From: Cytophaga sp. FL35
GTDB taxonomy: Bacteria > Bacteroidota > Bacteroidia > Flavobacteriales > Flavobacteriaceae
Direction of reading: 5' to 3'
NCBI RefSeq assembly: GCF_014349235.1
Contig: NZ_JACSOH010000022.1
Span: 1-64,000, forward strand
Length of the DNA stretch: 64,000 nt
Made by a program: the position numbers and the translations under genes. The notes below the pieces were generated by a model, which was not told where the DNA came from, ran no database searches, and saw only the letters and a list, made by a program, of their open reading frames with translations. Of the stretch, positions 1 to 9,855 are shown in pieces. Positions within the stretch are counted from its first letter, which is position 1. The number at the start of each line of letters is the position of its first letter.

Positions 1-270
1 ATATTACCTGTATTTTTAATTTACATTTGTACTGAAATTGTCCTAGTTGTCAAATTTTCAAATATCATTCTTTGAAATCGATTTTTTAATGTTCTGGGCC
101 ATTGCCAAATCAAGATTTGTTTCAGACTTTATTTTAGAAAATCCCTAGTGCTTTTTGATAATATTGCGATTCTTTTTATTAAGTATTGCTATAACCTTGT
201 AGTTGAAAAAACCTGAGATAAATATGTCCTTAGAGGCTTTTTGAGAAATGGGAATTTCCTATTTTTGGCC
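1..270. other. Gene-free left edge upstream of guaA
   Basis: AT-rich stretch with no convincing reading frame on either strand and no clear hairpin. It presumably holds the guaA promoter, but I do not see a convincing TAnnTTTG element close to the gene. A gene ending just outside the window cannot be excluded. Confidence 0.5.
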
Positions 271-1803
271 ATGCAAAACAACGTACTTATCCTAGACTTT
301 GGTTCCCAGTACACACAACTCATAGCAAGAAGGGTTAGGGAACTCAATATTTTCTGTGAAATTAAACCTTATAACAATCTGCCTGAGGACTTGGAAAAGT
401 ACAAGGCTGTAATACTTTCGGGCTCTCCCTTTTCTGTTAGGGCAGAGGATGCTCCCCATCCAGATTTGTCTCAGATAAAGGGCAAGAAACCATTATTGGC
501 CGTTTGTTACGGGGCGCAATATTTGGCGCACTTTGGTGGAGGGGCAGTGGCACCATCCAATACCAGGGAGTACGGTAGGGCCAATCTTTCGTACATTAAA
601 GATGGTGAGACCTTTTTTGAATCCATTTCAGAGGGAAGTCAGGTTTGGATGAGCCATAGTGATACCATCAAGGATTTGCCAAAAGGTGCTACTGTTTTGG
701 CAAGCACCCATGATGTGGAAAATGCAGCTTATAAATTGGAAAATGAAGAAACCTATGCTATCCAGTTCCATCCGGAAGTTTACCATTCTACGGACGGAAA
801 GCAGCTCTTGGAAAACTTTTTGGTGAAAATAGCCGGATTGGAGCAAACATGGACCCCTGATGCCTTTGTGGATATCACGGTTGCGGAACTTAAAAAGAAA
901 ATTGGGCAAGAAAAGGTAATCCTTGGTTTGTCCGGTGGGGTAGACTCAACCGTTGCTGCCGTTTTGCTTCACAAGGCCATTGGTAAAAATTTACATTGCA
1001 TTTTTGTAAATAACGGCTTGCTTCGTAAAAATGAGTTTGAAGAAGTATTGGAGCAGTACCAGGGAATGGGCCTAAATGTTAAGGGAGTGGATGCTTCGGC
1101 ACGTTTTTTGGATGCCCTCAAGGGCGAAAGTGACCCTGAAAAGAAAAGAAAGACCATTGGAAGGGTATTTATTGAAGTCTTTGATGATGAGGCCCATTTG
1201 GTAGAAGATGCCAAGTGGTTGGCCCAAGGAACCATATATCCAGATGTAATCGAATCCGTTTCGGCAACAGGTGGCCCATCAGCAACCATAAAAAGTCATC
1301 ATAATGTAGGCGGTTTGCCGGACTTTATGAAGTTAAAGGTGGTAGAGCCCCTAAAAATGCTGTTTAAGGATGAGGTGAGAAGGGTTGGAAAAAGTATGGC
1401 CATTGGTGACGAGCGTTTAGGGAGACATCCCTTTCCGGGCCCGGGCCTAGCTATTAGAATTTTAGGAGATATTACGGCAGAGAAAGTATCTATATTACAG
1501 GAAGTTGACCATATTTTTATCAAAGGATTGAGAGATTGGGGACTTTATGATAAGGTTTGGCAGGCCGGAGCCATGCTTTTGCCCGTAAATAGTGTAGGGG
1601 TAATGGGAGATGAGCGCACGTATGAAAAATGTGTAGCTTTGAGAGCGGTAGAAAGTACGGATGGTATGACCGCGGATTGGGTGAATCTACCCTACGAGTT
1701 TTTGCAAAAAACATCAAACGATATTATAAATAAAGTGCCAGGTGTAAATAGAGTTGTCTATGATATTAGCTCCAAGCCACCGGCAACTATAGAATGGGAA
1801 TAA
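271..1803 (+). CDS. guaA: GMP synthase (glutamine-hydrolysing)
   Basis: Converts XMP, ATP and glutamine to GMP in the last step of guanine nucleotide synthesis in the cytoplasm. The 510-residue product has the class I glutamine amidotransferase domain first (nucleophile Cys79 in LAVCYGAQ, His167 and Glu169 in FHPEV). The ATP pyrophosphatase domain follows, with its PP-loop SGGVDS at 221-226, and then the dimerisation domain ending in PPATIEWE, as in the family. The frame is open back to a TTG at 241, but the ATG at 271 gives the usual N-terminus ([16 protein letters not shown]). The stop lies one base before the next start, so it probably forms an operon with the LysM gene. Confidence 0.98.
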   Translation: MQNNVLILDFGSQYTQLIARRVRELNIFCEIKPYNNLPEDLEKYKAVILSGSPFSVRAEDAPHPDLSQIKGKKPLLAVCYGAQYLAHFGGGAVAPSNTREYGRANLSYIKDGETFFESISEGSQVWMSHSDTIKDLPKGATVLASTHDVENAAYKLENEETYAIQFHPEVYHSTDGKQLLENFLVKIAGLEQTWTPDAFVDITVAELKKKIGQEKVILGLSGGVDSTVAAVLLHKAIGKNLHCIFVNNGLLRKNEFEEVLEQYQGMGLNVKGVDASARFLDALKGESDPEKKRKTIGRVFIEVFDDEAHLVEDAKWLAQGTIYPDVIESVSATGGPSATIKSHHNVGGLPDFMKLKVVEPLKMLFKDEVRRVGKSMAIGDERLGRHPFPGPGLAIRILGDITAEKVSILQEVDHIFIKGLRDWGLYDKVWQAGAMLLPVNSVGVMGDERTYEKCVALRAVESTDGMTADWVNLPYEFLQKTSNDIINKVPGVNRVVYDISSKPPATIEWE

Positions 1804-1804
1804 A

Positions 1805-3964
1805 ATGAATCACTTCATAAAAAGATTATTACTGCTCATATTTTTTGCCGTATCGGTTTCTGGTTGTAAGGCCCAGAAGTTTACGACGCATTCCGTGGAG
1901 AAAGGGGAAACGTTGGAGAGTGTAGCCAAGAAATACAATGTTACGCAGTACTCTATTCTTCAGCTAAACAAGGAAATAAAGCAGGGAGATGATTTAAGGC
2001 CCAATACCATCTTGGTAATTCCAAAAAGTACAGGTGTCGCCTCAAATGGTGGTGGGGAAATCAAGAAATCAACTCAGGAGGAACCTATCAGTTTTACTTC
2101 CCATAAGGTCCGTAAAAAAGAGACCCTTTATGGCATCTCAAGGCGCTTTAATATCACGGAGGAAGATATTAAAAAGTACAACCCTGAACTTTATTCGAGT
2201 CAGCTAGATAAAAGAATGACCTTGAAAATACCCCAGTTCAGAAGAACCAATGAAACTTCGGGGGGCAATGAGGGGGATTTTGAGATGTATACGGTGGCAC
2301 CCAAGGAAACCCGGTGGAGCATTGCGCATAAATTCGGGATAACCATTGATAGCATGTTGGTGCTTAATCCAGAACTTAGCAAGGCCAATAATTATTTAGC
2401 TGCGGGACAGGAACTTAAAATGCCAAAATTGCCGGGCAGTACGGTTGAAAATCAAGAGACCCAATTGTACCTGTCCTATACCGTTCCTCCAAAGATGAAC
2501 TTTTTTCAGTTGAAACAAAAGTACGGTGTGGAACCGGATGAGATTGTACGCCTAAATCCTGAGATAACCGAAAAAGGAGGTTTGAAAGAGGGAATGGTCA
2601 TCAGAATTCCACAAAAAAAATTGGATGCTGGCGAGGTGAATACGGACAATTTCAATTTTTATGAGGTTAAGCCGAAGCAAACAGAATTTTCCCTAACCCG
2701 CAAATTTGGGATTTCCTATGAGGAATTGTTGCAACTTAATCCGGATTTAAAAGAAGGATTAAAAGCAGGAATGGTCCTTAAGCTGCCGAAAGAACAAGAA
2801 GGTGATTTTGAGGTAAGAAATTCATTGGTGTTGGATAAAATCAATCTTATAGACAGCATTGATGTCGCCAACAGACCGGAAATAATGTTCCTTTTACCAT
2901 TTAGGTTAGACCGTTTAGACCTTTCCGATAAATCTGAAGTGGCCAATACCATAGATAAAAGAAATAGCTTAAAATACAGTCTTGGACTTTATTCCGGTGC
3001 TCTAGTGGCATTGGATTCCATTGCGGACCTAGGAGTGTCCGTAAATGTCAAGACATTTGACAATCAACTTCAGCTGGCCAAAACCAAGGAAATACTTCAA
3101 AAAGAAAATTTATCCAAAACTACGGCCATTGTTGGGCCCTTGGATTTAGCTTCCTTAAAAGAGACGGCGGTTAGGGCCAGTGCCAAGCAGGTACCGGTAT
3201 TAGCCCCAATTCCGGCGGAAAGTGATCTAAGTTTGTCCAATGTATTCTATTCGTATACTTCTCCAGAAGTTCTTAGAGATCATATGTTGGATTATATGAC
3301 GGAAAAGCATGAGGATCAAAATATCATTATCATTGCGGATTCCGCCAGCTCCAAGATTAAGAATTTCATTCTTCAAAAATTTCCGGATGCAAAGACGGCA
3401 AAGGTTATTGAGGAAGAAAAAAATATTGGTGTGAATATCGAGCGACTGAGACAGCTGCTAAGTGATGAAAAAGAGAATTGGGTATTCTTGGAAACTGAAA
3501 ACTTTAAGCTGGTTTCCAGTGTAACTTCAATATTGAACTCCTTTCAGAGCGCATTGAAGAACCCGGAGAACACCAAGCGCGAAAGAATTCAATTGAGGTT
3601 GTTTACTACCAACAAAAATTCGGCTTTTGAAAACGAGGTGATTTCAAACACTCATTTGTCCAATATTAAATTTACTTATCCTTCGGTTTACAAATTACCA
3701 GAGAACAATTCCTTCTCCAAAAGATACGAGCGTAAGTTTGGTAGCGTACCGGATAGATATGCCGTTCGCGGATTTGATTTGACATTTGACCTATTATTAA
3801 AACTTGCTTTTAAAAACAATCTGATCGAGGCAAGTAAGTTTGTGGGAGAAACAGCATATTCCGGTAATAAATTCGATTACGAAAGAAAGGGCGCTTCGGG
3901 CTATTTTAATCAATCCTCTTACATCATGACCATTGAAGACCTTAGAATAAAGGAATTGAAATAA
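1805..3964 (+). CDS. LysM-repeat lipoprotein with periplasmic-binding-like C-terminus
   Basis: The 719-residue protein begins with a lipoprotein signal (lipobox VSGC, lipidated Cys near residue 21). Five LysM-like modules follow, at roughly residues 27-75, 97-145, 160-208, 220-270 and 285-335. Each has the pattern Y/H-x-V-x-x-x-E/Q-T followed by a helix and a LNPE/LNKE turn. The last 350 residues resemble type 1 periplasmic binding proteins (DLSV-type beta/alpha segments, IVGPLD motif). It probably binds peptidoglycan from the envelope. The single-base gap after guaA is a common Flavobacteriaceae arrangement. The ligand of the C-terminal domain is unknown. Confidence 0.85.
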   Translation: MNHFIKRLLLLIFFAVSVSGCKAQKFTTHSVEKGETLESVAKKYNVTQYSILQLNKEIKQGDDLRPNTILVIPKSTGVASNGGGEIKKSTQEEPISFTSHKVRKKETLYGISRRFNITEEDIKKYNPELYSSQLDKRMTLKIPQFRRTNETSGGNEGDFEMYTVAPKETRWSIAHKFGITIDSMLVLNPELSKANNYLAAGQELKMPKLPGSTVENQETQLYLSYTVPPKMNFFQLKQKYGVEPDEIVRLNPEITEKGGLKEGMVIRIPQKKLDAGEVNTDNFNFYEVKPKQTEFSLTRKFGISYEELLQLNPDLKEGLKAGMVLKLPKEQEGDFEVRNSLVLDKINLIDSIDVANRPEIMFLLPFRLDRLDLSDKSEVANTIDKRNSLKYSLGLYSGALVALDSIADLGVSVNVKTFDNQLQLAKTKEILQKENLSKTTAIVGPLDLASLKETAVRASAKQVPVLAPIPAESDLSLSNVFYSYTSPEVLRDHMLDYMTEKHEDQNIIIIADSASSKIKNFILQKFPDAKTAKVIEEEKNIGVNIERLRQLLSDEKENWVFLETENFKLVSSVTSILNSFQSALKNPENTKRERIQLRLFTTNKNSAFENEVISNTHLSNIKFTYPSVYKLPENNSFSKRYERKFGSVPDRYAVRGFDLTFDLLLKLAFKNNLIEASKFVGETAYSGNKFDYERKGASGYFNQSSYIMTIEDLRIKELK

Positions 3965-4007
3965 GAAGAAGGGAAAGTAAAGAAAGACCATTTTAATTTA
4001 ATCCACT

Positions 4008-4412
4008 ATGACATCAAAAATCACCTATACGGGAGAATTAAGAACCACCTGTGAGCATATTAGGTCTGGAAATACATTCATAACCGATGCTCCCGTGGAT
4101 AATAATGGTCTTGGCCAAGCTTTTTCACCTACCGATACCGTTGCAACTGGATTTGGAAGTTGTATGATTACAGTAATGGGAATCAAGGCAAGGGGGTTGG
4201 AAGTAGACTTGAGGAATTCTGTGGTGGAGATTACCAAGCACATGGAAAGTAATCCGCGTAGGATTTCAAAGATTGAAGCGAGGCTTATGCTTCCCAAAGA
4301 TGTGTCTGAAAAGAACAGGAAGATTTTGGAGCATACGGCCAATACCTGTCCAGTGCATTTTAGCTTGCACCCAGATATTGAAAGGGTCGTGACCTATCAC
4401 TGGGAGCTTTAA
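4008..4412 (+). CDS. OsmC family peroxiredoxin-like protein
   Basis: Small cytoplasmic protein of 134 residues of the OsmC/Ohr fold, which reduces organic hydroperoxides through a pair of cysteines. Both cysteines are visible: one in FGSCM (about residue 48) and one in NTCPVH (about residue 111), the usual family spacing. It starts 43 bases after the LysM gene and is probably read from the guaA transcript. The substrate cannot be told from sequence. Confidence 0.9.
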   Translation: MTSKITYTGELRTTCEHIRSGNTFITDAPVDNNGLGQAFSPTDTVATGFGSCMITVMGIKARGLEVDLRNSVVEITKHMESNPRRISKIEARLMLPKDVSEKNRKILEHTANTCPVHFSLHPDIERVVTYHWEL

Positions 4413-4467
4413 CCTAAACGGTGCGTTTTCTGTTGGGGTTTATAGTTTTTAATCCAATTCTTTACCT

Positions 4468-5004
4468 ATGGCAAGAATCTTGTTATTTTATCTGCTTTTG
4501 ATATGCTCGGTAACTGGTTATGGGCAGGAGGAAGTAATTCCATGGAGCGCGGATAGAAAATTGGAATGGAGCGATTTTAAAGGTAAATTTCTAAAGACCG
4601 AATGGGCTGCGGCAACTACCGCTAGCAGTATTAGCTATCGGTTTTCTACACATGAGAAAAACGGCCAATGGTTTGTTGATTTTGAAGTTGGTTGTGAGTT
4701 TTATCCACAAAAGTCTTGGTACCGGCCCGATATGGTCGATTCCCTTATTTTAAGCCATTAACAGTTACATTTTGATATCTCCGAACTGTATGCCAGAAAA
4801 CTTAGGAAAAGGCTGGCAGAAGGGCAATTTACCGCAAACATTAAGGAAGAAGTTAAGGATATATATCAAAAGTTGCTTAAGGAACTCTATTTATATCAAA
4901 ATAAGTATGACAGGGAGACCAACTTTAGCCGAAACAGGGAAGAACAAATTTACTGGAACAAGATGATTGCCAATGCCCTAAAAGAAGAAAAGCCTTCCCG
5001 ATAG
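4468..5004 (+). pseudogene. DUF922-type secreted zinc protease, interrupted at the catalytic Glu
   Basis: The first 97 codons give a signal peptide (cleavage near GYGQ) and a domain with the DUF922-like PWSADRKLEWSDFKG start. Codon 98 at 4759-4761 is TAA. The same frame continues without a shift for 80 more codons to TAG at 5002-5004, with helical, charged sequence of the kind expected in the family. Reading through gives LSH-[stop]-QLHFDI. If codon 98 were GAA the sequence would be HEQLH, the HExxH zinc-protease motif, so one G-to-T change removes the catalytic glutamate and truncates the protein. It may be a real inactivated gene, a sequencing error, or a very recent mutation. The downstream part shows no other damage. 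Confidence 0.8.
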
Positions 5005-5023
5005 TTTATCGAAAAGGCTTTTT
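4988..5023. terminator. Bidirectional intrinsic terminator between convergent genes
   Basis: Hairpin with arms AAAAGCCTT (4988-4996) and AAGGCTTTT (5014-5022) and an inner CGATA/TATCG palindrome, flanked by A and T runs. It overlaps the natural stop of the DUF922 gene and faces the end of the barrel gene on the other strand, so it can serve both. Confidence 0.75.
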
Positions 5024-5046
5024 ATATTGTTTTGTATCTATAATTG

Positions 5047-5577
5047 TTAGAACCTAAAAGTGGCTCCCAAAGTTAGATAAGCAGAGCCATAACCAATTTC
5101 TGCAAAGGCGGCAATGTGCTCGTTAAAGTACCATCTACCCCCCGCATAAGCCGATGCTCCAGGTCTACTTCTGTAATCTTCATAATCATCTCCACCATAG
5201 ACGCGATAGGAAAGCATTGCGCCTCCATATACGTCCAAATTGTCTATATTAAAACCTGTATAGTGGTAGGCACCTCTAAAGCCAACAGTGGTATAGGACC
5301 AATTATAGTCATCAAAATTTTCATTACGGCTAAACCTTTTGTGGCCTAAATAGCCGCCAAGGCTTACCACACCAGGACCGGGAACATCCCAAACACCACG
5401 CTCATAGCTTACGCTAAAAACCGGACTTTGGTCAGATACATTATATCCATAATAATAACCGCCAACACCTACACCCACATTAATGGCGTTGGTACCAACC
5501 TGAAATTCTTGTGCTTTTACCAACGAGGTAAAGCAAAACATGACGGAAAGAAACAACAGTGTCTTTTTCATTTTCAA
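5047..5577 (-). CDS. Outer-membrane beta-barrel protein
   Basis: 176 residues with a signal peptide (MKMKKTLLFLSVMFCFTSLVKA, then QEF). The rest is made of alternating aromatic/small residues in short strands (for example VGVGVGGYYYGY) and ends in Phe (GATFRF), the usual C-terminal signature for insertion by BAM. No enzymatic motif is seen and the function is unknown. It converges on the DUF922 pseudogene and shares its terminator. Confidence 0.7.
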   Translation of the reverse strand: MKMKKTLLFLSVMFCFTSLVKAQEFQVGTNAINVGVGVGGYYYGYNVSDQSPVFSVSYERGVWDVPGPGVVSLGGYLGHKRFSRNENFDDYNWSYTTVGFRGAYHYTGFNIDNLDVYGGAMLSYRVYGGDDYEDYRSRPGASAYAGGRWYFNEHIAAFAEIGYGSAYLTLGATFRF

Positions 5578-5659
5578 AAGTTCTTATTTTTTAGTTAGGA
5601 AATTAGGTGTAAAAATAAAGAGATTTAATTTTTTCGGGGCAAATAGTTTAACCTAAGAT

Positions 5660-6352
5660 TTAATCGGTCCATTCAACGGTACCTGACAAAGTTATCATAT
5701 TGTTATTGTCCGTATTAACGACTGTCGTCTCTTTAAAAACGATTACCTTTTGCTCAAAATCAATTTCAAAATCATCACCGCAGTCTATAAAAGTACCTAC
5801 CGAGGGTGAAGCGCAGGCGTATTTATAATCGGTTCCATCCACGGAAATATTTATGGAAAGGGCCCTGTCCGCTTGTTCCGTTGCTTGGTCGCCAAGGTCT
5901 AGACAAACAATTATGAAATTATTTTCCACATCCTCTGGTTCAGGTCCGTCTTCTCCAATAGGTGTAAGTATGTCACTCAAAATTACAGTTCTTTCATTAC
6001 CGGTAACTTGGGTCAGTCCTACGGCTATATGCCCTACGATTAATTCGTTTCCTACTTTTGATGTTTCATCACCGCTTAATTCTATCCTATTTTCGGGGGC
6101 TTCGGCATTTCCATCCTCATCATTATCCGGATTTTCATTTGGTTCAGAGGTATCCTCCTCCTCGGTATCATTCTGAGAATCATCCTCGGTCTCATTTTGA
6201 TTGTTTTCTTCTTCAGAATCCTCGTTATCTATCTCTTCTTCTTGACTTGGAGTAGGTAGGCTATCATCGCTCGGGGAACTTTCGGAGCAGGCAAGCAAAA
6301 AGCAAAACAACAGCAAACAAAGAAGGGGTCGAATGTAATTGACTTTGTACAT
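5660..6352 (-). CDS. Acidic lipoprotein of unknown function
   Basis: About 230 residues. I chose the ATG at 6352 because it places a short signal and the lipobox LLAC correctly; the longer frame (GTG 6397 / ATG 6394) would bury the signal peptide. The mature part opens with a long disordered tract of Glu, Asp, Asn and Pro (residues about 25-95), typical of a tether. A folded region of about 130 residues follows, with three cysteines that might form disulfides. I recognise no family. The neighbour on the same strand is another small lipoprotein, and the two are probably co-transcribed. Confidence 0.65.
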   Translation of the reverse strand: MYKVNYIRPLLCLLLFCFLLACSESSPSDDSLPTPSQEEEIDNEDSEEENNQNETEDDSQNDTEEEDTSEPNENPDNDEDGNAEAPENRIELSGDETSKVGNELIVGHIAVGLTQVTGNERTVILSDILTPIGEDGPEPEDVENNFIIVCLDLGDQATEQADRALSINISVDGTDYKYACASPSVGTFIDCGDDFEIDFEQKVIVFKETTVVNTDNNNMITLSGTVEWTD

Positions 6353-6386
6353 AGGGAGTGATTGGATATTGGAATCAATACGCACC

Positions 6387-6656
6387 TTAATCATCACTGC
6401 AATTATCTTGATAAAACTTTAGTTGTGCCTTGTCTTCCTCGCTTAAAAATTCACTACAGGATTTTAGTATTTTGTCAATATCCGACTTTATCTCTGAGCA
6501 ATCCGGATCATCATTGTCCCACTCTTCATCTATTCTAATAAGCAGGTTGGCGCATTCCAAGGTGTCAAAGGATTCTTTGATTTCTTCGGCTTGGTCGCAA
6601 GCGGAAAATAGGAGTACGGAGGCTAAAATGGTTAAGTAACGCAGTGGTTTTCTCAT
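6387..6656 (-). CDS. Small cysteine-containing lipoprotein
   Basis: 89 residues with the signal MRKPLRYLTILASVLLFSAC (lipobox FSAC). The mature part is short, acidic and helical, with four further cysteines (LECAN, PDCSE, KSCSE, DNCSD) that could pair. It is the first gene of a likely two-gene unit with the acidic lipoprotein. The family is not recognised; the length and signal peptide make it a credible gene. Confidence 0.6.
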   Translation of the reverse strand: MRKPLRYLTILASVLLFSACDQAEEIKESFDTLECANLLIRIDEEWDNDDPDCSEIKSDIDKILKSCSEFLSEEDKAQLKFYQDNCSDD

Positions 6657-7005
6657 AAGTTGGTGGTTTATTGTTGATATTACGTTGTACTTTCTATACT
6701 AGGAAAAGTATAACTCTTATGGAGCTAAGGTTCAATAAGGATTTGGGCCAAACTCAAAGCAAGGAGCTCCATACCCGCAATGAAAATAAGAGTTATACCA
6801 GTGTTACACCATTTGTAATTATTGAGTGTAGAATATTATAAATGAACGTTGCTATTTTATAAGTAAACGTTTTACCTTACACAAACCACTAAACTTTGTG
6901 ATTGGAGCAAATAATTGTCATTTTGCTTTGAAAAAAACTAGTTTACTCCTCTGTGTTTGGTTAAATTTACCTTCCCCCAATAAAACTTTATAGTTGGTAT
7001 CATTA
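6657..7005. promoter_or_regulatory. Divergent intergenic region with a large inverted repeat
   Basis: It separates the minus-strand lipoprotein pair from the plus-strand kinase operon and so must hold both promoters. GTATAACTCTTAT at 6708-6720 is perfectly inverted at 6786-6798. Inside it, ATGGAGCT (6719-6726) is inverted as AGCTCCAT (6765-6772). Together they make a 19-base left arm pairing with two right arms separated by a 13-base bulge, around a 38-base loop. No coding sequence is seen. Confidence 0.6.
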
Positions 7006-9087
7006 ATGAGATATTATTGGGTTCCCCTCTTTTTAGTTTTTTCACAGCTTTTGCATTCCCAGCAAAGACAGATAGACTCCATACAATTGGAACTAGCTAA
7101 ACATACCGATCAAGATACCCTCCGCTTAAATTTACTTACAGAACTTGCCTATCTCTATTATTCCATTGATCCCCAAAAGGGTATTGCATCTTCGGAAGAA
7201 GCCATTTCCCTTGCTCAAAAATTATCTGATTCCAACAAAATAGCAACGGCCTACGCCTATAAAGGACATAACTATAGTGCCTTGGGCAAAGATTCCCTTG
7301 CCTTAAAAATGTATGATGTTGCTTCTGAAATTAGAAAGAGAAAAAAGGATGAAAGTGGTATGGCACGGCTCATTTATAATAAGGGCCTGATATATTTTAA
7401 CCGTTCGGATTATTTAAGGGCGAACGACTGTAACCTACAAGCGTACGAGGTTTTCAAAAAAGAGAAAGACAGCTTTTTAATGGCCAAGATGCTTAATAGC
7501 ATCGGTATAAATTACATGTATCTTTCCCAATTTCCCCAATCGTTGGATGCCTATTTGGAAGCCAAGAGCATATATGAGGATTTAAAGCTTCAGGATAATT
7601 TGGAGTATGCCAATATCAATTCCAACATAGGATTGCTCTATGCCCGGTTGGAAAAATTGGAGTTGGCAGAAAAGTTTCAAAATATAGCTTTAGAACGTTT
7701 CCAAAAAATCGGTTTTGAGGAAGGTGAAGCTAATTCCCTGACCAATTTAGGAAGATTGAGTACTGAAAATGGCAATACCAAGAAAGCTGTGGTTTTGTAT
7801 CAAGAGGCATTTTCTATTATGGAAAAAAACCAAAACCAAAGGGGAATGGCCAGTGCGCTTACCAATATTGGAATCGCACATGTAGAAAACAAAGCCTATG
7901 AAAAAGCGATTCCCTACTTTCTAAAGACCCAAAAAATCTATGAAGACCTTGATAATGAAAACAATCTATCCATAGTACAAAAGAATTTAGGGGACTGTTA
8001 TTACCATCTTTTTAAGGCTAAGGGTACTGAATGGGATTTACAAACAGCTGAAGACTATTACCGGAAGTCCTTGAAAAATGCAGAAGAGGTAAATGTCATA
8101 AATCTCCAATTTGAGTCCAACAATGCTTTATCCAAAGTTTTTAAAGAACAGGGAAAGTATCGCAAAGCCCTAGAAAGTAAGGAAAACGCTATAGTTTTAA
8201 GGGATAGTTTTATGTCTACGGACAAGACGGAAGAGATTGCCCGCTTAGAGTCCAAATACGAATACGAAAAGGACAAGGCCCAATTGACCGCCAATTTTGA
8301 AAAGGAGCAAGCCGTTGCCAAAGCGGAGCTGAAAAAGCAACAAACCATCAACAGAATAGTGCTGGTTTCCGGTACGCTACTTTGTCTCATGGCAGCTGTG
8401 GGTTTTGTGCTCTATAAGAAAAGAAGGGATGCGATTTCGCAGAAAAAAATGGCGGTTTTTAATGCCCAGGTTGCCGAAACGGAACTCAAGGCTCTCCGAT
8501 CACAAATGAACCCCCATTTTATATTCAATTCTTTTAACTCCATTAGGGATTATATGTCTAAAAACGACTTTGCCAATGCAGAACTGTACCTAATGAAGTT
8601 TGCAAAACTGACTAGGGCCATCCTGGAAAATTCTAACAAGAAATGGATTTCGTTAGAAGAAGACTTGGACCTTATGCGTATGTATATTGAAATTGAATCA
8701 TTGCGATTAAAACATCCTGTGGAATATGTTTTGCAAGTGGAGGAGGATATTGATTTGGAAAACACCCTCGTTCCACCTATGATACTACAACCTTTTATTG
8801 AAAATAGTATTTGGCACGGTCTGTCCGCTAAAAATCATGGGGGTAAATTAAAAATCCATATACGGAGTGATGGTGAATTTCTTATCTGTCTGGTAGATGA
8901 TAATGGTGTGGGAAGAAAGAAATCTATTGGTATGATTACCTCGGAAAAGTCCATGGGGTTGAAAATAACCAAAAGCCGAATTGAAATTATGAACCAATTA
9001 AAAAATAAAAACGGTAGTTTCACTATGAAGGATAAGGAGGAAGGTGTAAGTGTTGAAGTAAGATTGCCCTTAGAATTACAATTTTAG
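7006..9087 (+). CDS. TPR-containing LytS-type sensor histidine kinase
   Basis: 693 residues. After a signal peptide (cleavage near HSQQ) come about eight tetratricopeptide-like repeats in the periplasm, at residues about 35-400. A coiled coil follows, then one membrane span (VLVSGTLLCLMAAVGFVLY) and a cytoplasmic HisKA_7/LytS-type kinase domain. The phosphoacceptor is His504 in QMNPHFIFNS, and the ATPase N-box is FIENSIWHGL. A TTG four codons earlier is open, but the ATG at 7006 fits the signal peptide better. The LytTR regulator starts two bases after the stop, so the pair is a two-component system. The signal sensed is unknown; TPRs suggest protein contact. Confidence 0.9.
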   Translation: MRYYWVPLFLVFSQLLHSQQRQIDSIQLELAKHTDQDTLRLNLLTELAYLYYSIDPQKGIASSEEAISLAQKLSDSNKIATAYAYKGHNYSALGKDSLALKMYDVASEIRKRKKDESGMARLIYNKGLIYFNRSDYLRANDCNLQAYEVFKKEKDSFLMAKMLNSIGINYMYLSQFPQSLDAYLEAKSIYEDLKLQDNLEYANINSNIGLLYARLEKLELAEKFQNIALERFQKIGFEEGEANSLTNLGRLSTENGNTKKAVVLYQEAFSIMEKNQNQRGMASALTNIGIAHVENKAYEKAIPYFLKTQKIYEDLDNENNLSIVQKNLGDCYYHLFKAKGTEWDLQTAEDYYRKSLKNAEEVNVINLQFESNNALSKVFKEQGKYRKALESKENAIVLRDSFMSTDKTEEIARLESKYEYEKDKAQLTANFEKEQAVAKAELKKQQTINRIVLVSGTLLCLMAAVGFVLYKKRRDAISQKKMAVFNAQVAETELKALRSQMNPHFIFNSFNSIRDYMSKNDFANAELYLMKFAKLTRAILENSNKKWISLEEDLDLMRMYIEIESLRLKHPVEYVLQVEEDIDLENTLVPPMILQPFIENSIWHGLSAKNHGGKLKIHIRSDGEFLICLVDDNGVGRKKSIGMITSEKSMGLKITKSRIEIMNQLKNKNGSFTMKDKEEGVSVEVRLPLELQF

Positions 9088-9089
9088 CG

Positions 9090-9836
9090 ATGATGAAAGC
9101 AGTAATTGTAGATGACGAAAAACACTGTCAAGATGCGCTCATACAGCTCGTTTCGCAATATGGTTCAGGTATACAGTTGGTGGGAGTGGTAGCTAGTGTT
9201 ACCGAGGCAAAAGCCGCCATTTATACCCATGAACCTGATGTAATTTTTTTAGATGTGCATCTGAATGGGGAAACGGGATTTGATCTTCTTAAAGAGTTGG
9301 CGCATATAGACTTCTATGTTGTTTTTACTACTGCCTTTGAGGAGTACGCGGTTAAGGCCTTTAAATTTTCAGCCTTTGATTACCTTTTAAAACCTATTGA
9401 TCCTGATGAGTTTAAGGAAACGGTAGAGCGTTTAATGAACAAACAGAATAAGGATAGTCATGCCAAACGTTTGGAAGTTTTGGTACATAATTTTGAAAAC
9501 AAGGTAGTGGGGGTGAAAAAAATAGCCATTCCTACCTTGAAGGATTATATTTTTTTGAACGTCCCCGAAATTATAAGATGTGAGTCAGATGGTAATTATA
9601 CCAACATATTTTCGGTGCATGGAAAGCGATTGACCTCTAGTAAAACTTTAAAATACTTTGAAGGTTTTTTAAACGGAAACCATTTTTTCCGCATACATAA
9701 GTCCCATTTTGTGAACCTATCCCACGTAGAAAAATACATCAAGGGAAAGGGTGGGTATGTGGTTATGTCAGATGGGGCCAAAATTGAAGTGGCGGTAAGA
9801 AGAAAAGAGGAGTTTTTAAAGCATTTTAGCAGCTAA
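9090..9836 (+). CDS. LytTR family response regulator
   Basis: 248 residues: a receiver domain (DD at 8-9, phosphorylated Asp55 in VIFLDVHL, Lys101 in LLKPID) joined to a LytTR DNA-binding domain at about 140-245, with the typical FVNLSHVEKY and RRKEEF segments. It is the cognate partner of the adjacent TPR kinase (2-base spacing) and acts as a transcription regulator in the cytoplasm. Targets are not visible; the inverted repeat upstream of the kinase gene would be one candidate for self-regulation. Confidence 0.95.
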   Translation: MMKAVIVDDEKHCQDALIQLVSQYGSGIQLVGVVASVTEAKAAIYTHEPDVIFLDVHLNGETGFDLLKELAHIDFYVVFTTAFEEYAVKAFKFSAFDYLLKPIDPDEFKETVERLMNKQNKDSHAKRLEVLVHNFENKVVGVKKIAIPTLKDYIFLNVPEIIRCESDGNYTNIFSVHGKRLTSSKTLKYFEGFLNGNHFFRIHKSHFVNLSHVEKYIKGKGGYVVMSDGAKIEVAVRRKEEFLKHFSS

Positions 9837-9855
9837 AAACCCCTCTAATATAGTT

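Noticed and set aside
4772-4966. 64-codon frame after the DUF922 stop
   Set aside because: Out of frame with the natural continuation of the gene; the true frame continues 80 codons to 5004.
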